The notes under the pieces are model-generated. The model ran no database searches. It was not told the DNA's origin and saw only the letters and a program-made list of their open reading frames with translations. A program made the position numbers and the translations under genes. Positions 7,273 to 14,600 of a stretch of 50,229 bases of DNA are shown piece by piece. Within the stretch, counting starts at the first letter, position 1; each line of letters starts with the position of its first letter. The stretch spans positions 1-50,229 of the forward strand of contig USCI01000006.1 in NCBI GenBank assembly GCA_900553255.1. The letters run 5' to 3'. Source of the DNA: an uncultured Oscillospiraceae bacterium (GTDB lineage Bacteria > Bacillota > Clostridia > Oscillospirales > Acutalibacteraceae).

Positions 7273-7551
7273 ATGCAGAGGGAACTTTTACGGCAGGTCA
7301 TGGCGGAAAATACGGAGGACGTACGGATGAGCTACTATCTTCTCGAATCGGTCCGCAATATCCCGGATGCCGGGGAACAGACGGTTTACGGCATTTTGGT
7401 GGAGCTCGGGGAATCCGGTGTCACGGGAGCGGTGGAAGATATTTCGTCGAAGCGCGAAGTGGTGGTTGCACTGCTCAATAAGCTGGCGGACTGTACGGTG
7501 TCGCCCAGGCATGTTGCGGATGTTGTGGCCGACAGCATCGGTGTGGCGTAG
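7273..7551 (+). CDS. Small conserved protein, DUF6514-like
   Basis: A 92-residue soluble protein without signal peptide or membrane helix. Its features are SYYLLESV, TVYGILVELGESGV, AVEDISSKREVVVALLNKLADCTVSPRHVADVVADSI. This order (short strand, YGI strand, VEDIS-x(3)-E, then a helix with a SP-H-DVV tail) resembles DUF6514, a family of unknown function common in Clostridia. Start choice is uncertain. The ATG at 7273 has AGGAG almost touching it, whereas the ATG at 7327 has GGAGG at ideal 8-nt spacing and would give a 74-residue protein. It stands alone, with a sigma operon divergent upstream and a structured element downstream. Function unknown. Confidence 0.7.
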   Translation: MQRELLRQVMAENTEDVRMSYYLLESVRNIPDAGEQTVYGILVELGESGVTGAVEDISSKREVVVALLNKLADCTVSPRHVADVVADSIGVA

Positions 7552-7573
7552 AGTTTTTCAACACAGGATCATG

Positions 7574-7602
7574 TTGACAATTAGGATAAAATAGGGTAAT
7601 CT
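7574..7602 (+). promoter_or_regulatory. Candidate promoter ahead of the structured element
   Basis: Consensus TTGACA (7574-7579), 17 nt, then TAATCT (7597-7602, three of six matches). It begins 22 nt after the DUF6514-like stop. If used, transcription would start just at the left arm of the 7610-7748 element and run into the surface-protein gene. Confidence 0.45.
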
Positions 7603-7609
7603 GAATGGC

Positions 7610-7748
7610 ATACCTTTTAAGATTGCTAAAAGACACAGAAACATATTGCTGTTTTCGGGCACAGTGACTTTTTTGCCACTGTGCCTTGATTATTTTTTAT
7701 CCATCTGTCACAAAGAGGGGCTTGTGACAGATTTTTCTTAAAAGGTAT
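7610..7748 (+). repeat. 139-bp element: 13-bp terminal inverted repeats enclosing two terminator-like hairpins
   Basis: ATACCTTTTAAGA (7610-7622) and its exact complement TCTTAAAAGGTAT (7736-7748) bound the element. Inside are a 9-bp stem GGCACAGTG/CACTGTGCC (7658-7666 with 7677-7685) followed by a T-rich stretch, and an 11-bp stem ATCTGTCACAA/TTGTGACAGAT (7703-7713 with 7722-7732) followed by TTTTCTT. As RNA it would fold as a closing helix around two hairpins; as DNA it resembles a MITE. It could equally be a double terminator flanked by chance symmetry. Confidence 0.6.
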
Positions 7749-7776
7749 AAATTAAACACAGGAAGGAAGCTTTGCT

Positions 7777-9018
7777 ATGAAAAAACGAACAAGTTGTCTG
7801 GCTCTGGCTGCCGCTGCGTTTCTGGCCTTCGGCCTTTTGCCGGCGTCAGCGTCTGCGCAGGAGGGGGATTTGCCGGAGCTTGTGGCCGGGACGAGTCAGT
7901 CTGGTACGGGATGGTCATGGGACGGTGAGCAGAATATCCTCACCCTCGATGGCTTTTCTTCGGAGGGTGTAAACGGTTTCCAGATCAAGAACGATGCGAC
8001 CGTTGTTCTGAAAGGCCAAAACCAGTTTACCGGCAACGCCAATCAAAAGCTGATCGCCGGGTTCGGGGATCTAACCATCCAGGGGGATGGGACGCTGACG
8101 GCGGACAACAGCGAGGGCTTAGCCGCCGACGGAGACTGGCAGGTACAAACCCCGGTGATTTTCGCCATTGGCACCATGACCATCGCCGGCGGGGAAATGG
8201 AGATTGTCGGCGGTTTTGAAGGAAACGACGGCATTGTGATTTCCGGCGGCAAAATGACCTTCCATACGCCGGATGGTCTGGTGCTGGAGGAGTATATCAG
8301 CCCCACCCATGCCTTTTTTACCCTGGGAACAGTGGAGATTACCGGCGGCGTTTTGGATATATATCTCGGGAAGTATGACACGGGATTTTATGTGGCGAAT
8401 TATACGGGTACCGGGCACGACAAAGCGGATATTGCGATTTCCGGCGGAAGCATATCCGTCGAAGGCGGCGATCAAGCGCTTATGGTTCAGTACGTCCCGG
8501 AAAAGTCCGGGGACAAACCCGCCGTTGAGATCACCGGCGGCAGCTTTACGGCGGACACCGGCAGCTATGCGATCCGTTCCTATTATGGCGGCGACGTGGT
8601 GATCAGGGACGGCGAGTTTGATTTCAGCGGCAGCGCGGGCGTGGCGCATCTGGATCGGGAGACGGACGAGCTGAAGATTGCAGCGGCGGATTATTCTGAG
8701 GTGGACGAGACTCTCGCCGAGGCACAGGCGCTTGATTCGGCGGACTACGAAGATTTCTCCGCGGTCACCAAGGCGATGGAAGCGGTGGAACGCGGGCTGG
8801 ATATCACCCGCCAGAAAGACGTGGATGCGATGGCGCAGGCCATCCGGGAAGCCATGGGGGCGTTGACGGAAAAAGACGTCGAGGAGATCAAAGACGATGA
8901 GGATATCACGGCAACGGGAATTTCCCTCGCCGCTATGCCGTTTATCCTGCTGACCCTTTCCGGTGCGGCGGTTTCCCTGCTGCTGGTATACAGTGGGAAG
9001 AAGAGAAAGGTACAGTAA
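7777..9018 (+). CDS. Membrane-anchored surface protein with carbohydrate-binding-like and FIVAR-like regions
   Basis: A 413-residue exported protein. A signal peptide (residues 1-28, MKKRTSCLALAAAAF then ASAQ) is followed by WSWDGEQNILTLDGF and about ten short beta repeats of the form I[TS]GG-x-[FML] (residues 40-300). This resembles Clostridial surface proteins of the carbohydrate-binding, pectate-lyase-like solenoid type. Residues about 308-365 are helical and acidic and resemble a FIVAR (found-in-various-architectures) module. One membrane helix (about 383-405) and a KKRK tail anchor it; there is no LPXTG. Start 7777 has GGAAGGAAG upstream. It is the only gene between the structured leader and a strong terminator. 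A role in binding host or diet glycans is inferred, not shown. Confidence 0.75.
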   Translation: MKKRTSCLALAAAAFLAFGLLPASASAQEGDLPELVAGTSQSGTGWSWDGEQNILTLDGFSSEGVNGFQIKNDATVVLKGQNQFTGNANQKLIAGFGDLTIQGDGTLTADNSEGLAADGDWQVQTPVIFAIGTMTIAGGEMEIVGGFEGNDGIVISGGKMTFHTPDGLVLEEYISPTHAFFTLGTVEITGGVLDIYLGKYDTGFYVANYTGTGHDKADIAISGGSISVEGGDQALMVQYVPEKSGDKPAVEITGGSFTADTGSYAIRSYYGGDVVIRDGEFDFSGSAGVAHLDRETDELKIAAADYSEVDETLAEAQALDSADYEDFSAVTKAMEAVERGLDITRQKDVDAMAQAIREAMGALTEKDVEEIKDDEDITATGISLAAMPFILLTLSGAAVSLLLVYSGKKRKVQ

Positions 9019-9057
9019 AAAAGAGGCCCGTTCGGCAAAGAACGGGCCTCTTTTTTT
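9017..9057. terminator. Bidirectional terminator
   Basis: A 17-bp stem (9017-9033 with 9040-9056) and a 6-nt loop, with A residues before and T residues after it. It can end both the surface-protein gene and the convergent PH-domain gene finishing at 9063. Confidence 0.93.
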
Positions 9058-9062
9058 GTGTT

Positions 9063-10445
9063 TTACAGCGCGCCGCGATGGGAGCGGAAGCGCCGGATCA
9101 GGGCGAGCAGCGGCAGATAGGGCAGTGCGCGGACGCGGTGGAGGCGGCGCTTTTCCCCGAAGCAGCGCACCTCGAGCGTGCAGGTGCCGGTACGCCGCTG
9201 GAACGGGTTCTGGGTAACGGTCAGGCAGTCGGTGACTTCGAGCGGGATGTGCACCTCGTACAGTGCAAGCCCGCGCGGATAGCGGATGACCACTGATTCC
9301 CGGCCGACGCCGAAGCCGGCCTGGGCGAAGCCGGCCAGGCGGATGATCAGCCACCACAGCCCCACGGCGAAGCCGATGGCGGCGATGGAGCGGCCCACGC
9401 CGCCGATCCAGAGGGGAACGAGCGAGGCGGCGCATACGAGCAGCGGGGGCGTCGCGTAGCTCATCAGCGCGGTGCGCTTCGGCCGCAGGCAGCTGCTGTG
9501 CAGCGGAAAATCCGGCAGCAGCCGGTCGAGCAGCCCGCACAGCTCTTTGTGCCCTGCCGCCGGCACGATTACCGGCCGCACCCCCTTTTCGCGTCCGTAG
9601 CCGGCGGCGGTGATGGCCGCCGTGTGCAGGCCGAACAGCTTCATAAAGAGGGTCTGCCGCAGCTCGAGTGCCGTGATGCGGCGGGTATCGATGAGGGTGT
9701 CGGTGCGGAAGACCACTCCGAAGGTCATGTGCAGACGGCCGCCCTCCCGCCGTGCGCGGAACCCGCCGTAGCGCAGCAGGTTGCGCAGCACCGAAAAGCC
9801 CCAGCTGAGGATCAGCAGGTTGGCGGCGCCCTCAAGCAGCGGCGGCAGGCCAAGCGCGAGAAAGCGTCCGACGAGGTTGTAGATGCTGTCGGCGAATTCC
9901 TTGCCGAGGATTTCGCCGGCCTGCCGGACTGCCGGTGCCAGGGTAAGCAGGCCGAGTGCGGCGTTGGAGCTCGAGGCCGCCATCACCAGCAGCGGCCACA
10001 GCCGCACCCGGCCGTCGAAGTCGGAAAGGCTGTGCATCGGCAGCAGGGCGTCGAGCTGCTGCTTGGCCAGAAACAGGGTGACATCCGCCCGGCGTCGCAC
10101 GCCGGCGGTGCTCACCCGCACCCGCCGCGCATTGGTCAGGCGCATGAGCGGGGAACGGGTGATCTCCAGGCTGACCGCACCGTCCTCCGCTACCGTGTGG
10201 GAGCGGACAAACAACGGCCCCTGCCGCACGGTCAGGCTGCCGCTGAGGTGATAGCCGGTGCTGCGCCAGCGCCAGACCGACACCCCAACCAGCAGCAGGG
10301 CGAGCGAAACGTCCCGCAGTGAGGCGAGCAGGATGGAAACCGCATCGCGCGGCGTGAAAAAGACCCGCAGCAGCGGGATGAGCAGAAACGGGATCCAGCG
10401 CCGGGCATCGTAGAGTATATACAGCGGATGCGGCCGTGTATCCAA
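9063..10445 (-). CDS. YdbT-like membrane protein with three bacterial PH domains
   Basis: A 460-residue membrane protein that fits YdbT of Bacillus subtilis. Three bPH2 (DUF304) units can be seen, each with the signature of an amphipathic strand, a [PLF]-[FLM]-x-[RK] turn and T/C-x-[EVT]-V. They centre on TRSPLMRLTNARRVRVST (about 95-112), RQTLFMKLFGLHTAAIT (about 265-281) and TQNPFQRRTGTCTLEV (about 410-425). Paired hydrophobic helices separate them, at about 15-60, 165-225 and 330-370. It lies 33 bp downstream of a YdbS-like gene, the usual two-gene arrangement. Bacterial YdbS/YdbT proteins are implicated in membrane or antimicrobial stress, but the molecular role is unsettled. Confidence 0.85.
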   Translation of the reverse strand: MDTRPHPLYILYDARRWIPFLLIPLLRVFFTPRDAVSILLASLRDVSLALLLVGVSVWRWRSTGYHLSGSLTVRQGPLFVRSHTVAEDGAVSLEITRSPLMRLTNARRVRVSTAGVRRRADVTLFLAKQQLDALLPMHSLSDFDGRVRLWPLLVMAASSSNAALGLLTLAPAVRQAGEILGKEFADSIYNLVGRFLALGLPPLLEGAANLLILSWGFSVLRNLLRYGGFRARREGGRLHMTFGVVFRTDTLIDTRRITALELRQTLFMKLFGLHTAAITAAGYGREKGVRPVIVPAAGHKELCGLLDRLLPDFPLHSSCLRPKRTALMSYATPPLLVCAASLVPLWIGGVGRSIAAIGFAVGLWWLIIRLAGFAQAGFGVGRESVVIRYPRGLALYEVHIPLEVTDCLTVTQNPFQRRTGTCTLEVRCFGEKRRLHRVRALPYLPLLALIRRFRSHRGAL

Positions 10446-10478
10446 GCGGAATCCCTCCTTTTGGCGATTTTGTGCCGC

Positions 10479-10910
10479 TCAGCCCTCGGCAGCCTTCAGC
10501 TTTTCGACGAGCTGCTCACTGTCCTGCGCGGACAGCAGCGGCAGGACAATGGCGCCGCCGGCAAAGTGCAGGATCAGCGTCCGGCAGCCCAGGCGCCGCT
10601 GCAGCGGTGTTTCCCAGCTTTCAAAGGTGCGCAGCGCGGACAGCGGGATGTACCACTCGCGCCGCCAGAACACGCCGGTCTGTGCCCGTACCGCATGCCT
10701 GTCCATACAGCCGCGGAAGGCGCTCACGTACCGGCCGGGATACCACAGGGCCAGAAACACCGTCCCGCCGGCCAGGACGCCGGCGGGGATCAGCAGCCAG
10801 GGGGTAAACAGCCCGGCAAGCCCGCCGGCCAGCAGGCAGCCGATGATGCCCGCCAGGGATATCCAAAGGCGCAGCACCCTGCGGGCGCTGTCGCCTAACT
10901 GCCACTCCAA
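10479..10910 (-). CDS. YdbS-like bacterial PH-domain membrane protein
   Basis: A 143-residue protein with two hydrophobic helices (about 12-35 and 37-57) and one bPH2 domain (about 60-135) containing FESWETPLQRRLGCRTLILHF. Architecture and length match YdbS. The start codon is TTG at 10910, preceded by AGAAGGGATGG. An ATG 11 nt upstream is out of frame and stops after eight codons. It is the first gene of an operon with the YdbT-like protein. The region between it and pyrH (10911-11187) is divergent promoter space. The two probably act together in the membrane; substrate or partner unknown. Confidence 0.82.
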   Translation of the reverse strand: MEWQLGDSARRVLRLWISLAGIIGCLLAGGLAGLFTPWLLIPAGVLAGGTVFLALWYPGRYVSAFRGCMDRHAVRAQTGVFWRREWYIPLSALRTFESWETPLQRRLGCRTLILHFAGGAIVLPLLSAQDSEQLVEKLKAAEG

Positions 10911-11071
10911 ATCGCTGCCATCCCTTCTTTTATTGGCCTTTTTGCCTGAAAGCCCGCCGGCCGGTCAATACTGTGTGTACGCCTTTAGTTTATGCGGTTT
11001 GTCCCGCGGCTATGTATGGCCCGCCGGCGATACGGCTGCGGATAATTTCGCGACTTTCTTTGGTTTAAGGG

Positions 11072-11100
11072 TTGCGGGAAATGTAAGGATATAGTAAAAT
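11072..11100 (+). promoter_or_regulatory. Promoter of the pyrH cluster
   Basis: TTGCGG (11072-11077), 17 nt, TAAAAT (11095-11100). The -10 has five of six matches. It is the only good candidate upstream of pyrH. Confidence 0.55.
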
Positions 11101-11115
11101 ATATCCCGGATATAT
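11099..11115. promoter_or_regulatory. Palindrome at the pyrH transcription start
   Basis: ATATATCC-C-GGATATAT: perfect 8-bp arms around one central base, overlapping the end of the -10 box and the predicted start site. A good position for a repressor site; the binding protein is unknown. Confidence 0.45.
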
Positions 11116-11187
11116 GTGGAAGATCGATCCGGCGCGGCGCCTGCCGGGATTATGTGCCGGCGGTTTTCCGGGAAAGGACTGGCAGAT

Positions 11188-11895
11188 ATGAAGCCCACCT
11201 ATAAACGGATACTGCTCAAGCTCAGCGGGGAGGCGATGGCCGGGGAAGCGAAGACCGGCCTGGATTTTGACACGGTGCTCAAGGTGTGCGCCGCGGTCAA
11301 GGAATGCGCGGATGCCGGCGTGCAGATCGGCATTGTGGTCGGCGGCGGCAACTTCTGGCGCGGCCGTTCAGGCGGCAGGATGGACCGCACCCGCGCCGAC
11401 CATATGGGGATGCTGGCCACCACCATCAATGCGCTGGCGCTTGCGGATGCGCTCGAACAGCTTGACTGCGACGTGCGCGTGCAGACCGCGATTGCGATGA
11501 ACCAGATCGCTGAGCCGTATATCCGCAACCGCGCGATCCGGCATCTGGAAAAGGGCCGGGTGGTGATTTTCGGCTGCGGCACCGGCAACCCGTTTTTCTC
11601 CACCGATACCGCGGCGGCGCTGCGGGCGGCCGAAATGGAGGCGGATATCATCTTCAAGGCCAGCATGGTCGACGGGGTGTATGACAAGGATCCGAAGAAA
11701 TACCCGGATGCGGTGAAATATGACGAGCTGAGCTATCTCGACGTGCTCAACCGCGACCTGAAGGTGATGGATTCCACCGCGGCGACGATGTGCAGGGACA
11801 ACAACATCCCGATCCTGGTGTTCAATCTGAACGATCCCCGGAACATCGTGCGCGCGGTCTGCGGCGAGCCGATCGGCACCGTGGTGCACGGCTGA
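11188..11895 (+). CDS. pyrH: UMP kinase
   Basis: A 235-residue amino-acid-kinase-fold enzyme that phosphorylates UMP to UDP with ATP in pyrimidine nucleotide synthesis. It opens YKRILLKLSGEAMAG, then shows VVGGGNFWRGRSG and the nucleotide-binding RAAEMEADIIFKASMVDGVYDKDPKK and DSTAATMCRDNNIPI, all typical of bacterial PyrH (hexameric, GTP-activated in many species). An ATG 24 codons earlier is in frame but lacks homology; the ATG at 11188 has GGAAAGGA upstream and matches family length. It heads the pyrH-frr-uppS-cdsA-dxr-rseP-ispG-polC block, a conserved order in Clostridia. Confidence 0.97.
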   Translation: MKPTYKRILLKLSGEAMAGEAKTGLDFDTVLKVCAAVKECADAGVQIGIVVGGGNFWRGRSGGRMDRTRADHMGMLATTINALALADALEQLDCDVRVQTAIAMNQIAEPYIRNRAIRHLEKGRVVIFGCGTGNPFFSTDTAAALRAAEMEADIIFKASMVDGVYDKDPKKYPDAVKYDELSYLDVLNRDLKVMDSTAATMCRDNNIPILVFNLNDPRNIVRAVCGEPIGTVVHG

Positions 11896-11984
11896 CTAGG
11901 TCCTTTCTCCGTGTCGGCATCGGCGCGGAAAACCCGGCGGCGGCCGGCGATACATATTCAGTAACGGAAAGTGAGGAAAATTCC

Positions 11985-12539
11985 ATGAATCCCGTTTTGA
12001 CAAATGCAGAAGAAAAAATGACCAAGTCGGTGAATGCCCTGGCCAACGAATACAGCTCGATCCGCGCCGGCCGCGCGAATCCGGCGGTACTTGACAAGGT
12101 GCTCGTGGAGTATTACGGTGCGCCCACGCCGGTCACCCAGCTGGCGGCGGTGTCGGTGCCGGAAGCGCGTACCCTGCTGATTCAGCCGTGGGACAAAACC
12201 GCCCTCAAGGGGATTGAAAAGGCGATCCAGACGTCGGATATCGGCATCAACCCGCAGAACGACGGCTCCACCGTGCGGCTGGTGTTCCCGCCGCTGACCG
12301 AGGAGCGCCGCCGTGAGCTGGTCAAGGGTGTGTACAAATACGCGGAAGAGGCGAAGGTTGCGGTGCGTTCGATCCGCCGCGATGCGATGGATAAGCTCAA
12401 GGAGCTCAAGAAAAAGGCGGAAATCACCGAGGACGACCAGAAGGGTCTCGAGAAGAAGCTGCAGGAGCTGACCGACAAATACTGCAAGGAAATCGATGAG
12501 CTGAGCGCGAAAAAAGACAAGGAAATCATGGAGATTTAA
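11985..12539 (+). CDS. frr: Ribosome recycling factor
   Basis: A 184-residue protein, the normal RRF length of about 185. Motifs include the N-terminal helix TKSVNALANEYSSIRAGRANPAVLDKV, YYGAPTPVTQLAAVSVPEARTL, IGINPQNDGSTVRLVFPPLTEERR and a charged C-terminal helix. With EF-G it splits the post-termination 70S ribosome. The ATG at 11985 has GTGAGG upstream and gives the canonical N-terminus. It follows pyrH by 89 bp, the conserved pyrH-frr pairing. No unusual residues were seen. Confidence 0.97.
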   Translation: MNPVLTNAEEKMTKSVNALANEYSSIRAGRANPAVLDKVLVEYYGAPTPVTQLAAVSVPEARTLLIQPWDKTALKGIEKAIQTSDIGINPQNDGSTVRLVFPPLTEERRRELVKGVYKYAEEAKVAVRSIRRDAMDKLKELKKKAEITEDDQKGLEKKLQELTDKYCKEIDELSAKKDKEIMEI

Positions 12540-12607
12540 CGGGAACGCAGAATCGGGATAAGCCGCGCCTGCGGATGTGCCGTGGACGTGAGCATGCGGA
12601 AGTATAC

Positions 12608-12638
12608 AGCCGGAACCGCCCGCCGGGCGGTTCCGGCT
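12608..12638 (+). other. GC-rich hairpin between frr and uppS
   Basis: A perfect 15-bp inverted repeat (12608-12622 with 12624-12638) with a one-base centre in the 182-bp frr-uppS gap. No T tract follows, so it is not a classical intrinsic terminator. It may protect the 3' end of upstream mRNA or pause transcription. Confidence 0.6.
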
Positions 12639-12721
12639 GCTCGAAGGAAGAAAAAACGGCGATTCCGGCGGGCGGGTTTAGCGTCCGCCGCTTTTCTGCC
12701 CAGGACGATGGGAGCGGTTGC

Positions 12722-13468
12722 ATGCGATGGTTTGGACGCCGGAAGGCGGCGGGGACGGCTGACGTGCCGGAGCGGGTCCCGGTGCATATCGGGATCATTA
12801 TGGACGGCAACGGCCGCTGGGCGAAAAAGCGCGGCCTGCCGCGCACGGCCGGCCATGCCGCCGGTGCGCAGGTGTTCCGGAAAATCACCAAGCACTGTGA
12901 GAAGCGCGGTGTGAAGTATCTGACGGTATATGCGTTTTCCACCGAGAACTGGAAACGGCCGCAGGAGGAAATCGATGCGATCATGGATCTGCTGCGGCAG
13001 TATCTGAAGGAATCGCTGGAGGATTTCGGCCGTGAGAATATCCGTACCCGGTTCATCGGCGACCGCTCGCCGCTTGCGCCGGATATCCGGCAGATGATGG
13101 AGCGGGCGGAGGAATCCACCCGTCATAAGACCGGCATGTGCCTGAATATCGCGGTCAATTACGGCGGCCGCCCGGAGCTGGTGCAGGCGGCGCGGCGCAT
13201 TGCCGACGACGTGCAGGCGGGCCGCCTGACGCCGGAACAGGTGGATGAGCGGCAGTTTGCCGACCGGCTGTATACCGCCGGTCAGCCGGATCCGGATATG
13301 ATCCTGCGGCCGAGCGGGGAATGCCGCACCTCGAATTTTCTGCTCTGGCAGTCGGCGTATGCGGAGTATATTTTCATGGATGTGCTCTGGCCGGACTTCA
13401 CGCCGCATCATCTCGATGAGGCGATTACCGAGTTTTCCCGGCGTCAGCGCCGCTTCGGCGGCCTGTAG
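12722..13468 (+). CDS. uppS: Isoprenyl transferase (undecaprenyl diphosphate synthase)
   Basis: A 248-residue cis-prenyltransferase that extends farnesyl diphosphate with IPP to the C55 carrier used for peptidoglycan and other wall polymers. The family pattern is complete: HIGIIMDGNGRWAKKRGLPR (catalytic Asp and diphosphate-binding residues), HAAGAQVFRKI, YAFSTENWKRP, NYGGRPEL and the C-terminal DMILRPSGECRTSNFLLWQSAYAE. The ATG at 12722 has GGGAG eight nt upstream; an upstream in-frame ATG at 12575 would add 49 non-homologous residues. Its neighbour cdsA also uses CTP/lipid substrates, so this block supplies membrane and wall precursors. Confidence 0.97.
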   Translation: MRWFGRRKAAGTADVPERVPVHIGIIMDGNGRWAKKRGLPRTAGHAAGAQVFRKITKHCEKRGVKYLTVYAFSTENWKRPQEEIDAIMDLLRQYLKESLEDFGRENIRTRFIGDRSPLAPDIRQMMERAEESTRHKTGMCLNIAVNYGGRPELVQAARRIADDVQAGRLTPEQVDERQFADRLYTAGQPDPDMILRPSGECRTSNFLLWQSAYAEYIFMDVLWPDFTPHHLDEAITEFSRRQRRFGGL

Positions 13469-13657
13469 GCGACCGGTCCTCTCTCCACCCGGCGCCGGCC
13501 GGGAACGGGACTGTGGCCAAAAGATTTTGTTGCAGTCCCACGCTCCCCGGAATGGGACCTGGCCCCGGCCGCTTTGGCAGGGGCAGAAAGGCAAGCCTGC
13601 CGGAAAGAACACAAGTGTCCTTTGGCGGGCCGGAGTGTGAAAGGATGAATCGTTATC

Positions 13658-14515
13658 ATGAAGTCGCGCGTTATCACCGGGGTGGTGGGCAGTGTGCTGG
13701 CACTGGTCGTTCTGCTGCTGCTTCCGCCGGTTGCTTTGAATATTGCCGTGGCCGTGGTTTGCGGCCTGGCGATGAATGAGATGTTGATTGTCACCCATTT
13801 TGTCGGCCACCGCGGCCTGATGGCGTCGGGCGTAATCTTCTCAGTGGCGGCGCCGTTTCTGCTGCTGTTCAACGAATGGGCCGGCAGCAGCATGCCGGCG
13901 CTCGCGGTGATGTTTGTGTATGTGATGACGCTGGTGGTCATCCAGATCAAATATCACGATACCCTGCCGGTCGAACGCACCGGCTTCGTGTTTTTTGTTT
14001 CCATCATTGTGCCGGTGGCGCTGTCATGCCTGGCGTACCTGCGTACCTTCAGCCTGTCCGGGCGGCAGAGCGACGGCCTTTTCTATGTGTTTCTCACCAT
14101 TATCATGCCGTGGCTATGCGATATCAGCGCCTATTTTGTCGGCACCTTTGTGGGAAAGCATAAGCTGTGCCCGGCGATCAGCCCGAAAAAGACGGTGGAG
14201 GGTCTCGTCGGCGGCTTTGTGGTGTCGGTGCTGGCCAGCGTCCTGGCCGGCTGGCTGTATCAGCTGTATCTCACCTCCCAGGGGATTGCCGCCGTGGTCA
14301 GCCTGTGGCAGATTGCGCTGGTTGCGCTGCTGCTGGCGCCGCTTTCGGTGGCCGGCGACCTGTTTGCTTCCATCATCAAGCGGCAGTGCCATGTCAAGGA
14401 TTTCGGCAGCATTATGCCGGGGCACGGCGGGGTGATGGACCGCTTTGACAGCATTCTCTTTGTGGCGCCGGTGATGTTTATCCTGGTGCATTATCTGCCG
14501 CTGATCAGCGGATAA
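13658..14515 (+). CDS. cdsA: Phosphatidate cytidylyltransferase
   Basis: A 285-residue integral membrane enzyme with about eight hydrophobic helices. It makes CDP-diacylglycerol from phosphatidate and CTP, the branch point of phospholipid synthesis. The CDP-alcohol signature is intact near the C-terminus: SIIKRQCHVKDFGSIMPGHG then GVMDRFD (residues about 239-267), with the metal-binding Asp residues, preceded by PAISPKKTVEGLVGG. The ATG at 13658 has AAAGGATG upstream. It sits 189 bp after uppS and before dxr, as in many Firmicutes. A short palindrome (14517-14530) with a T stretch after the stop may partly terminate here. Confidence 0.96.
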   Translation: MKSRVITGVVGSVLALVVLLLLPPVALNIAVAVVCGLAMNEMLIVTHFVGHRGLMASGVIFSVAAPFLLLFNEWAGSSMPALAVMFVYVMTLVVIQIKYHDTLPVERTGFVFFVSIIVPVALSCLAYLRTFSLSGRQSDGLFYVFLTIIMPWLCDISAYFVGTFVGKHKLCPAISPKKTVEGLVGGFVVSVLASVLAGWLYQLYLTSQGIAAVVSLWQIALVALLLAPLSVAGDLFASIIKRQCHVKDFGSIMPGHGGVMDRFDSILFVAPVMFILVHYLPLISG

Positions 14516-14516
14516 A

Positions 14517-14536
14517 CGCAAATTTGCGTCATTTTT
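14517..14536 (+). terminator. Weak terminator-like palindrome after cdsA
   Basis: ACGCAAATTTGCGT is a perfect 14-bp palindrome beginning just after the cdsA stop, followed by CATTTTTA. The stem would be only about five pairs, so termination would be partial. A TATACT at 14553-14558 could start a dxr transcript, but no convincing -35 was found. Confidence 0.35.
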
Positions 14537-14600
14537 ATACCGCCGGAACGGATATACTGGAAACAGCACCGTAAGGGCGGGCGGAAAGGAAGTGAGCGCC

